Shown here in pieces: positions 56,019-63,295 of a stretch of DNA of 64,000 nt. Below the pieces are notes generated by a model. That model did no database searches and had not been told where the DNA came from. It worked only from the letters and a program-made list of their open reading frames with translations. This DNA comes from an uncultured Coriobacteriaceae bacterium (lineage in GTDB: Bacteria > Actinomycetota > Coriobacteriia > Coriobacteriales > Atopobiaceae), in NCBI GenBank assembly GCA_902791035.1, contig CADAUA010000009.1, forward strand, positions 1 to 64,000. The letters are read 5' to 3'. Both the position numbers and the translations under genes were made by a program. Positions within the stretch are counted from its first letter, which is position 1. The number at the start of each line of letters is the position of its first letter.

Positions 56019-56040
56019 GTGCCGATTATGTCATCGGCAC
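56019..56040. promoter_or_regulatory. Operator-like palindrome between aro and C69 genes
   Basis: GTGCCGAT-TATGTC-ATCGGCAC, perfect 8-base arms, in the 103-base divergent region. On the minus strand it covers CATAAT, a likely -10 of the DAHP synthase gene. On the plus strand TACAAT (56046-56051) follows. It is a candidate repressor site for one or both genes. Confidence 0.5.
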
Positions 56041-56094
56041 GCGCTTACAATGCATTTGGACACAAACCCATAACCAACGAGCAATGGAGGCACC

Positions 56095-57642
56095 ATGCCC
56101 TGCACCACCATACTGGTAGGCAAGCTGGCAAGCTACGACGGGTCCACCATCATCGCACGCAACGAGGACTCACCCAACGGGGTCTTCACACCCAAGCGCT
56201 TCTGTGCGGTGGACCTGACCGGCAGGACCGAGTACCGCTCCGTCCTTGGCCACCTGACGGTGCCGCTCGACGAGCCCCAGGGCGTCCCCTACACCGCCAT
56301 GCCCAACGTCGACCTCTCCGAGGGCCTTTGGGAGGAGGCCGGCTTCAGCCGCCGCAACGTATGCATGAGCGCCACCGAGACGATCACCACGAACGAGCGG
56401 GTGCTGGGTGCGGATCCCCTCGTGGAGTACCAGCCCGCCCAGGGCACGCCCGGCACCGAAGGCTACCAGCCCGAGCGTCCCGGCGGGATCGGCGAGGAGG
56501 ACATGGTCACCCTCGTGCTCCCCTACATGACCTCCGCCCGCGACGGGGTGCGCCGCATGGGCGAGCTCCTGGAGCGCTACGGCACCTACGAGAACAACGG
56601 CATCGCCTTTGGCGACAAGGACGAGATCTGGTGGCTCGAGACCATTGGCGGCCACCACTGGATCGCCCGCCGCGTGCCGGACGACTGCTACGTGACCATG
56701 CCCAACCAGCTGGGCATAGACCGCTTCGACCTGGCGGACGCCCTTGGCGACCGGCGGGAGTTCATGTGCTCGGCAGACCTGGCGGACTGGATGGAGGCCA
56801 ACCATCTGGACCTCACATTGCACGGGGACGGCGCACCTGCCAGCGTCTTCAACCCGCGCGAGGCCTTTGGGTCCCACTCCGACTCCGACCACGTGTACAA
56901 CACGCCGCGCGCCTGGGCCATGCAGCGCGCGCTGAACCCGCACGCACCGGAGCTCGCGGATGCGGTGGGAACGCCTGCGGGCACTGCAGCCGGACGGCTG
57001 ACCCCGGAGTCCGACGACCTGCCCTGGGCCCGCCGCCCCGAGCGCAAGGTGACCATCGAGGACGTCAAGTACGTCCTCTCGCTCCACTACCAGGGCACGC
57101 CCTACGACCCCTACGGCCCGCTCGGGACCCCCGCCACGAGGCACCTCTACCGTCCCATCGGCATCAACCGCAACGGTCAGCTGGCCGTGCTCCACACCCG
57201 TGGCAGCGAGCCCGAGGCCACCTGCGCCCTCCAGTGGGTGAGCTTGGGCTCCAACCCCTTCAACGCCCTCGTGCCCTTCTTCGCCAACGTGTCGGACGTT
57301 CCCGCCTACCTGCGCGACACCACCATGCGCGTGTCCACCGACAGCCTCTACTGGGCGGACCGGCTGGTGGCTGCCCTGGCGGACGGCATCTACGGCGAGG
57401 CAGTGCCCGAGCTGGAGCGCTACCAGCAGGCCGTGGGGGCCGCCGCGCGCGAGGTCGTGCTCGAGGCCGAGCGCCGCGTGACGCGCGAGGGCCTGGACGC
57501 GGATGCCGCCCGACCCGTCCTCGAGGAGGCCAACGAGCGCATAGCCGCCATGGTGCGCGAGAGGACCGACGCCCTTCTCGATAAGGTCCTCCACCTGCGC
57601 TCCCTCCGCATGGCAAACGCCTACTCCAGGAGCGACAACTAG
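56095..57642 (+). CDS. C69 family dipeptidase
   Basis: Ntn-hydrolase dipeptidase (PepD-type) of 515 residues. The nucleophile Cys3 is at the very start (MPCTTILVGK), so no long propeptide is removed; the following GSTIIARNEDSPN is the family signature. DEIWWLETIGGHHWIARRVPDDCYV, and a C-terminal coiled segment are typical of the family. It hydrolyses a broad range of dipeptides. GGAGG with a 5-base spacer sets the start. An M20 dipeptidase gene follows on the same strand but has its own promoter; both serve peptide use. Confidence 0.92.
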   Translation: MPCTTILVGKLASYDGSTIIARNEDSPNGVFTPKRFCAVDLTGRTEYRSVLGHLTVPLDEPQGVPYTAMPNVDLSEGLWEEAGFSRRNVCMSATETITTNERVLGADPLVEYQPAQGTPGTEGYQPERPGGIGEEDMVTLVLPYMTSARDGVRRMGELLERYGTYENNGIAFGDKDEIWWLETIGGHHWIARRVPDDCYVTMPNQLGIDRFDLADALGDRREFMCSADLADWMEANHLDLTLHGDGAPASVFNPREAFGSHSDSDHVYNTPRAWAMQRALNPHAPELADAVGTPAGTAAGRLTPESDDLPWARRPERKVTIEDVKYVLSLHYQGTPYDPYGPLGTPATRHLYRPIGINRNGQLAVLHTRGSEPEATCALQWVSLGSNPFNALVPFFANVSDVPAYLRDTTMRVSTDSLYWADRLVAALADGIYGEAVPELERYQQAVGAAAREVVLEAERRVTREGLDADAARPVLEEANERIAAMVRERTDALLDKVLHLRSLRMANAYSRSDN

Positions 57643-57676
57643 CCTCGTTCTCGAACGTAACAACTAACGGACGCCT

Positions 57677-57705
57677 TTGTCCCCACGGACACACGCGCCT
57701 AATAT
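57677..57705 (+). promoter_or_regulatory. Promoter of the M20 dipeptidase gene
   Basis: TTGTCC (57677-57682), 17-base spacer, TAATAT (57700-57705). The start site would be about 28 bases before ATG 57740. Confidence 0.65.
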
Positions 57706-57739
57706 GGGATGGTCACATACCCACGAGGAAGGAAAGCAC

Positions 57740-59179
57740 ATGGCAGAGGACACACAGCCCACGACGGACGACGCGGAACTCAAGGCCCGCGTAGACGCGT
57801 ACGTCGACGAGGTCTGGGACGACGTGGTGGAGGACATCCGCACGCTCGTGCAGGTGGAGTCGGTGGAGGACCTGGAGCACGCCGAGCCCGGCAAGCCCTT
57901 TGGCCCGGCACCGGCGGAGGCCCTGCGCCGCGCGCTGGCCATCGCCGACCGCCTGGGCCTCAAGACCACCAATTGCGAGGGCTATCTGGGATTTGGCGAC
58001 GTGCCGGGCGCCGACGGCAAGTACGTGGCCACCATCTGCCACTCCGACATCGTGCCCCTGGGCCTGGGCTGGACCGTGGACCCGCTCGACGTAACGCGCC
58101 GCGAGGGCTACCTGCTGGGCCGCGGCACGCAGGACGACAAGGGCCCGCTCGTGGTGTCCCTCTACGCGGCGGCATTCTTTGCCCGTGAGGTCGAGCGCTC
58201 CGGCAAGCCTCTCCCCCACACCCTGCGCGCCATGATCGGCGCCAACGAGGAGACGGGCATGGCCGACGTCGAGTACTACCTGGAGCACTACCCCGAGCCC
58301 GACTTCCTCTTCTCGCCCGATGCCGATTTCCCGCTCATCTGCGGCGAGAAGGGCGTCTACCACGGGAAGTTCACCTCCGCCGCCGTGGCCGGCGAGAGGA
58401 TCGTGGAGCTCGATGGCGGCACCGTGCCGAACGCCATCCCCGGCCTGGCCACGGCCCTCGTGCGGGCGGACGCCGCGAGCCTCCCCGCTGCCGAAGGCAT
58501 CGCTGTGGAGGATGCGGGCGACGGCCTGGCCCGCATCAAGGCCACGGGCAAGGGCGGCCATGCCTCCATGCCGGCCGGCACTGTGAATGCCATCGGCGTC
58601 CTGGTACGCTACCTCCTCGACCAGGGCATCTGCGGCGAGGGCGAGCGGACCTTCCTGGAGCTCGAGCGCACCCTCACCGCCAGCACCGACGGCTCCACCA
58701 TGGGCATCGCCTCCGCGGACGACAAGTTCGGCCCGCTCACCTGCATCGCAGGCACCGTGCGCACCCGCGACGGCCGCTTCGAGCAGACGGTGGACTCCCG
58801 CTACCCCACCTCGACCACCGGCAGCCGCATCTCGTCCTGCCTGCGCCAGCTGGCCCAGCGCCACGACGCCACCTACGACGTCCTGGCCGACGCCGTACCC
58901 TTCTACATCGAGCCCACCAGCCCCGAGATCCACGCGCTCCTGGCCACCTACTCTGAGTACGCAGGCGTGGACGCGCATGCCTTCACGATCGGTGGCGGCA
59001 CCTACGCACGCCACTTCAAGCGCGCCTGTGCCTTTGGTCCGCACGAGGACAAGCCCACGCCCGAGTGGGTGGGCATCGAGCACGGCCCCGACGAGGGAGT
59101 GAACGAGGAGGACCTCAAGCGCGCGCTCAAGGTCTACATCGTCTCTATCGCGCGCCTCATGCGCCTGCCGCTCGAGTAG
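57740..59179 (+). CDS. pepV: Dipeptidase PepV/Sapep-like (M20 family)
   Basis: Zinc dipeptidase of 479 residues. Metal and catalytic residues: ICHSDIVPLG near 95 (His, Asp), LGRGTQDDKGPLV near 130, GANEETGMADVEYY near 170 (general-base Glu), FSPDADFPLICGEKG, and a C-terminal GGGTYARHF segment; a lid domain with GGHASMPAGTVNAI lies between. All fit the PepV/Sapep subfamily, which releases single amino acids from dipeptides. AAGGAAAG precedes the ATG at 57740. The gene has its own promoter and is followed by a 20-bp-arm hairpin. Confidence 0.92.
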   Translation: MAEDTQPTTDDAELKARVDAYVDEVWDDVVEDIRTLVQVESVEDLEHAEPGKPFGPAPAEALRRALAIADRLGLKTTNCEGYLGFGDVPGADGKYVATICHSDIVPLGLGWTVDPLDVTRREGYLLGRGTQDDKGPLVVSLYAAAFFAREVERSGKPLPHTLRAMIGANEETGMADVEYYLEHYPEPDFLFSPDADFPLICGEKGVYHGKFTSAAVAGERIVELDGGTVPNAIPGLATALVRADAASLPAAEGIAVEDAGDGLARIKATGKGGHASMPAGTVNAIGVLVRYLLDQGICGEGERTFLELERTLTASTDGSTMGIASADDKFGPLTCIAGTVRTRDGRFEQTVDSRYPTSTTGSRISSCLRQLAQRHDATYDVLADAVPFYIEPTSPEIHALLATYSEYAGVDAHAFTIGGGTYARHFKRACAFGPHEDKPTPEWVGIEHGPDEGVNEEDLKRALKVYIVSIARLMRLPLE

Positions 59180-59198
59180 GGCAGGGGCCTTATGACAG

Positions 59199-59271
59199 GG
59201 GGTCTGACCTTATGTCACCAACGTGACATAAGGTCAGACCCCTATGACTTGGTGACAAAAGCTCAGACCCC
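59199..59271. repeat. 20-bp-arm hairpin with GGTCTGACC words, running into the next gene
   Basis: GGGGTCTGACCTTATGTCAC (59199-59218), loop CAAC, and the exact complement (59223-59242) form a perfect 20-bp stem between convergent genes. A third, degenerate copy (GTGACAAAAGCTCAGACCCC, 59252-59271) reaches into the aldo/keto reductase gene and supplies its stop codon. No T-tract. Confidence 0.9.
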
Positions 59272-60387
59272 AGCGGTGGCGAGCCTCTCGGACATCTCGG
59301 CCATGACGGCAGGGGTGTCTATGCCTTGGGGGCAGTGCTCGGTGCACTGGGCGCAACCCACGCAGTTCTCGGGCTGGCCGCCTTCCACCTTGCGGATGTC
59401 GCGCAGGGCGCCCTGTGATCCCATGCGGACCTTGTTTGCCAAGGCCAGCACCTGGGGGATGTCTATCCCGGCCGGGCAGGTGTCCGTGCAGTAGCGGCAG
59501 GCAGTACAGGGTATGGAAAGCTCGTCGTGGAAGGTCTCGCACGCCCGCTCCAAGAGACCCTTGTCGCGCTCGCTCAGCGACTCCTCGTCCGAGAAGGTGG
59601 CTACGTTGTTCTGGATCTGCCCCAAGGTGGACATGCCGGAGAGGACCGTCTGCACCTGCGGCAGCGATCTCACCCACCTGAGCGCCCACGACGCGGGCGT
59701 CCAGTCCGGGTGAGCCGCTCGCAGCGGGCGCTCGGCCCCGGGGGTGAGCTGGGCCAGCCGCCCGCCACGCACCGGCTCCATCACCATTATGGGGATGCCT
59801 CGGTCGCGCAGGATCTCGTACTCCTCGCGCGTGGTGGAGTAGCGCCAGTCATAGTAGTTGCACTGGATCTGCACGAAGTCCCAGGGGCGGCCGTAGGAGT
59901 CCGCGAAGATCCGCAGGACCTGCGGGGTGGCATGGGATGAGAAGCCAAGGTAGCGGATGCGTCCTGCCGCCCGCTGCTCGAGCAGGTAGTCGATGCAGCC
60001 GCAGTCCAGGTAGTCCTTGTACACGTTGTCCATCACGGCATGGCAGAGGTAGAAGTCTATGTGGTCCGTGCCCAGCCGCCGCAGCTGCTCGTTGAAGACG
60101 TACTTGTAGTCGTGATTGGACTGGTAGTGGAACTTGGTGGCCACATAGAAGCTGTCACGCGGATAGCGCGCCACGAGCGCGCGGCCCAGGAACTCCTCGG
60201 ACTTGCCCCCGTGGTACATCCAGGCGGTGTCGTAGTAGTTGATCCCCGAGGCCATGGCATAGTCGATGATGGCCTCGGCACGCCCGTAGTCGATCTCCCC
60301 GTCGGGCGCATCCCCCACACGAGGCAGCCTCATGTTGCCCATGCCCAGACGCGACAGCTCGATACCCCTGAAGGACTTGCGCTCCAT
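59263..60387 (-). CDS. Aldo/keto reductase with C-terminal 4Fe-4S ferredoxin domain
   Basis: Protein of 374 residues: an NADPH-dependent aldo/keto reductase barrel (SRLGMGNMRLPRV; SGINYYDTAWMYHGGKSEEF; IDFYLCHAVMDN; YLGFSSHA; PIMVMEPVRGG) followed by two cysteine clusters, CTACRYCTDTCPAGIDIP and NCVGCAQCTEHCPQGID, each able to hold a 4Fe-4S centre. This fusion is common in strict anaerobes and may link ferredoxin to reduction of carbonyl compounds. GGGAGG lies 5 bases before the ATG. The last residues and the stop codon are made by the repeat at 59252-59271. Substrate unknown. Confidence 0.92.
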   Translation of the reverse strand: MERKSFRGIELSRLGMGNMRLPRVGDAPDGEIDYGRAEAIIDYAMASGINYYDTAWMYHGGKSEEFLGRALVARYPRDSFYVATKFHYQSNHDYKYVFNEQLRRLGTDHIDFYLCHAVMDNVYKDYLDCGCIDYLLEQRAAGRIRYLGFSSHATPQVLRIFADSYGRPWDFVQIQCNYYDWRYSTTREEYEILRDRGIPIMVMEPVRGGRLAQLTPGAERPLRAAHPDWTPASWALRWVRSLPQVQTVLSGMSTLGQIQNNVATFSDEESLSERDKGLLERACETFHDELSIPCTACRYCTDTCPAGIDIPQVLALANKVRMGSQGALRDIRKVEGGQPENCVGCAQCTEHCPQGIDTPAVMAEMSERLATAGV

Positions 60388-60490
60388 GATGCCTCCCCTG
60401 TTTGGGATGCCTTTGGGGCATCATAGCATCTTGGCACACCATAGGCCACTACCTGCGGATTCGCATGCGGAGCCCACTCCCGCAGACGCA

Positions 60491-60524
60491 CGAAACAGGC
60501 CCCCGGGCGGCGCCTGGGGGCCTG
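60491..60524 (-). terminator. Terminator of the cell-wall hydrolase gene
   Basis: On the minus strand CAGGCCCCC (60524-60516) pairs with GGGGGCCTG (60504-60496), followed by TTTCGTG. It lies about 40 bases after the stop at 60565. Confidence 0.7.
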
Positions 60525-60564
60525 GGACCTGCAAGACCGCGATTACGTACCCGCAACCCGCGGG

Positions 60565-61860
60565 CTACGAGAGGACCACGCCTCCCAGCCAACCCCAGCG
60601 TGGGGTTGACGTGACGCCGAACTGGCTGACCCACGACGAGAGGCTCTGCGACCGCACGACGCCGGAGAGGCTGTGCATCACGATGCCGCTGCCGATGTAG
60701 ATGCCCACGTGGCCGTAGATCCTGGCTGCGGCGGAGTAGGGCTCCGTGGGCACGGCCACGATCATGCCCGGCTTGATGGCGGAGGTGCTCGAGCTGTAGC
60801 AGTAGGCGTAGTACATGTCGCAGGCGTTGCCACCAAAGTGCCCGATACCCGCGTTGATAAAGACGTTGCTCACCCAGGCGGCGCAGTAGCCGGCCCCGGC
60901 GCTGGGGGTGCGGTAGCAGGCGGTGGCCACGGCCGCGGCAGAGCCCGTGGCAGGCGAGTAGGACCCGCCACCGTTGTTGGAGCTGCCACCGTTGCTTGAC
61001 CCGCCATTGCTCGAGTTCTTCTTCGCCGCTGCGGCGGCAGCAGCCGCGGCTGCGGCGGCCTTCTCGGCAGCGATGCGTTCGGCCTCGCGCTGGGCCGCCA
61101 GGAGCTCCTCGTTGCGCTGGGAGATAAGGTCCTGCACCTCGGAGTCCAGCTGCGACACCAGGTCGATGGCCTCCTGCTGCTTGGCCTGGAGGGCGTCCAG
61201 CTGCGACTGCTGGGCCTCCTTGAGGGACTGGAGGTTGGCCTGCTGGGTCTCCAGGTCCGCCTTCTGGGTCTCGAGCTCGGCCTTCTCCTGCTCCAGCTGG
61301 GCCTTGTCCTGCTCCAGCTGGGCCTTGAGGGCCTTCACGTCGTCGATCATGGCACGGTCGGACTGGGAGATCTTGTCGAGGTAGTAGATGTTGCTCGTGA
61401 GCTCCTCGAAGGAGGTGGAGGCCAGGATCAGGTCCAGGGCGCTCTGCGTGCCCGACTTGTAGGCACTGGCCATGCGGTCGCCCAGCTTGGCCTGCTTCTC
61501 CTCGACCTCCTTCTGGCGCTCGTCGATCTCGCCCTGCTTGGTGTCTATCTCGGACTGCTTGGACTCGATGTCGGCCTGCTTCTGCGTGATCTGGTTGTCC
61601 ACGTCCTCGATCTGGGACATGGTGGAGCTCATCTGCTCGTTGAGCGATGCCACCTGGTCGGCGATGGCATCGAGCTGTGTCTGGGCCTCGTCGGCCTTCT
61701 TCTGCGCGGCGTCGATCTCCTCCTGGGTCACGGCAGCGGCGTGCAGGGGGTGCGCCAGCACGGCCAGGCCCGCGACGCCGGCTCCCATGAGCAGCCTCAG
61801 GGCGTCGCGGCGCGTGACGGTCCTGGGCTCGGCGACCTTCTCCTCGTGCTTGCTTCGCAT
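60565..61860 (-). CDS. Tat-exported coiled-coil NlpC/CHAP-like peptidoglycan hydrolase
   Basis: Exported protein of 431 residues. The signal TVTRRDALRLLMGAGVAGLAVLA carries a twin arginine (Tat-type) and ends at HAAAV near residue 43. A long Gln/Glu/Lys/Ala-rich coiled coil (45-265, PcsB/CwlO-like) follows, then an Ala run of about 11 and a Ser/Asn/Gly linker, and then a catalytic domain with Cys326 (GYCAAWVSNVF) and His384 (YGHVGIYIG), typical of NlpC/P60 or CHAP amidases. It probably cleaves peptidoglycan at division. GAGGAG lies about 11 bases before the ATG. Tat export rather than Sec is unusual for this class. Confidence 0.88.
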   Translation of the reverse strand: MRSKHEEKVAEPRTVTRRDALRLLMGAGVAGLAVLAHPLHAAAVTQEEIDAAQKKADEAQTQLDAIADQVASLNEQMSSTMSQIEDVDNQITQKQADIESKQSEIDTKQGEIDERQKEVEEKQAKLGDRMASAYKSGTQSALDLILASTSFEELTSNIYYLDKISQSDRAMIDDVKALKAQLEQDKAQLEQEKAELETQKADLETQQANLQSLKEAQQSQLDALQAKQQEAIDLVSQLDSEVQDLISQRNEELLAAQREAERIAAEKAAAAAAAAAAAAKKNSSNGGSSNGGSSNNGGGSYSPATGSAAAVATACYRTPSAGAGYCAAWVSNVFINAGIGHFGGNACDMYYAYCYSSSTSAIKPGMIVAVPTEPYSAAARIYGHVGIYIGSGIVMHSLSGVVRSQSLSSWVSQFGVTSTPRWGWLGGVVLS

Positions 61861-61969
61861 CGTAACAACTCCTCAGGCGCACAACATCCGCGCGTAGGGT
61901 ACGTTCAGTCGTCCTTTCATTCTAGCGAGAAACCCGCGTCCTCTTCAAACCCACATGCCTCTGGGTCAC

Positions 61970-63022
61970 TCAGCGGTTCTCGATGGAGGCCACGTTGCTT
62001 ATGGTTATGCGGATGTGGCCGTCCTGGTCGCGAGAGAAGTCCAGGTAGCCGGGCTTGTCGGCAAGGTCCGAGGGAAAGCTGATCTCTATCCCGGTGTCCG
62101 TGCGGATGCGGTGCTTGCCCGCCAGACGGTTTGCCACGCCACGGCGCACGGGCACCTCCTCGGGAAGCCTGCGCTCCTGGGCCTCGCGCTCGAAGCGCTC
62201 CGCCACCTCCGGCCTGTCCTCGAAGACTGCCCGCCCCACGGCAGCTGGCTCCACGGTCTCCTCCAGGTCCGCATGACGCGCCACCGCCGCCTTGGCCCGC
62301 GAGACCTCGACGGCCGGCGTGAGGCCGTACTCCTCGGCCAGGTCCTGCACGATCACGGTGACCTCGTCTATGACCTCGTGGCTCGAGGGGGTCTCCCGGC
62401 ATCTGAGGAGCTTCCCTGGCACGAGCTGGACCGTCTCGCCCGCCACGGAGCGGTCCTTGTCGTGGTAGTCGATTCCCAGGGTCTGCGCGTCTATGAGGAC
62501 GTAGGTGTCCACCTTCTGGCTGGGGTTGGGCAGGGCGGAGTCCTGGCGCAGGATCTCGTTCGAGGCGCCCACCTCGTGGATGAAGGCCTTCTTGCGTGGG
62601 AGGAGCAGGATGGCGAAGTAGCGGCGCCCCTCCCCCTCGAAGGCCTCGTCGACCGCTGCCTGTGGCGCGTCGGGCGCAGCCTTGAGGGCCTCGCCCGTGT
62701 CGGTGAAGTCGGCCACCAGGAGGTCGCACTCCTCGAGGTTGTCCGACCGACGGAGCTCCTCCCAGAACCACTGGGCTATCTGCAGCGAGAAGGGCACGAA
62801 GTCCACCTCGCCCGCCAGGTACTCGCGCAGGCCCCCAGCAAAGTCCGATTCCTCCGGGAACTCCCCGTGGCGGCTCTCCGCGTTTGCCAGGGTCTTCCTC
62901 AGGTGGCGCTGCACATAGCTCTTGGCCTGGCGGTTGTCCAGGTCGAGCGGAGCGTCCGAGAAGTACGTGGAGCCCGACTCGAAGTCGAACACGTGCAGGA
63001 TCGCGCGGGTAACCCGGAGCAT
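61970..63022 (-). CDS. Nucleoid-associated protein, NdpA/YejK-like
   Basis: Protein of 350 residues related to YejK/NdpA (PF04245). It starts MLRVTRAILHVFDFESG, typical of the family opening (I-x-x-x-I-x-H-x-x-D), and has DLLVADFTDTGEAL, RRYFAILLLPRKKAFIHEV, LIDAQTLGIDYHDKD, and a terminal IRTDTGIEISFPSDLADKPGYLDFSRDQDGHI. The family binds the nucleoid or phage proteins; function in Actinobacteria is not known. AAAGG precedes ATG 63022; a much longer frame lacks a ribosome site. It lies downstream of corA with a word-repeat locus between. Confidence 0.85.
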   Translation of the reverse strand: MLRVTRAILHVFDFESGSTYFSDAPLDLDNRQAKSYVQRHLRKTLANAESRHGEFPEESDFAGGLREYLAGEVDFVPFSLQIAQWFWEELRRSDNLEECDLLVADFTDTGEALKAAPDAPQAAVDEAFEGEGRRYFAILLLPRKKAFIHEVGASNEILRQDSALPNPSQKVDTYVLIDAQTLGIDYHDKDRSVAGETVQLVPGKLLRCRETPSSHEVIDEVTVIVQDLAEEYGLTPAVEVSRAKAAVARHADLEETVEPAAVGRAVFEDRPEVAERFEREAQERRLPEEVPVRRGVANRLAGKHRIRTDTGIEISFPSDLADKPGYLDFSRDQDGHIRITISNVASIENR

Positions 63023-63130
63023 GGAGCCAGCCTTTCCCGATGGTTGCATGGCCTGCCGGTTGCAGGGCCATCCATTGTACCCCGCGCAGCCCCATTGCCG
63101 GCGCGGGCGCGGCGCCCGACGCACCGACCG

Positions 63131-63262
63131 ACCATAGCGCGCTCGTTGCGCCGGTCGGCAGACCATAGCGCGCTCCTTGCACCATGAACCTATCATCGGG
63201 AGGCCCTTCTTGGTGCAGATGGCGCGCTATCTCCGCGGGCGTGGTGCAGATGGCACGCTATC
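63131..63262. repeat. GACCATAGCGCGC / GCGCGCTAT word locus
   Basis: Two forward units starting GACCATAGCGCGCTC (63131-63153, 63162-63184) ending TTGC(G/A)CC, and two inverse units GGTGCAGATGGC(G/A)CGCTAT (63213-63231, 63244-63262). The inner part AT-AGCGCGC and the outer GCACC are shared by all four. It lies between two minus-strand genes. No gene is visible from 63023 to 63295. Confidence 0.85.
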
Positions 63263-63295
63263 CTCGCGAGCAAGGGCAAGCCCGTCAGCGAGCCC

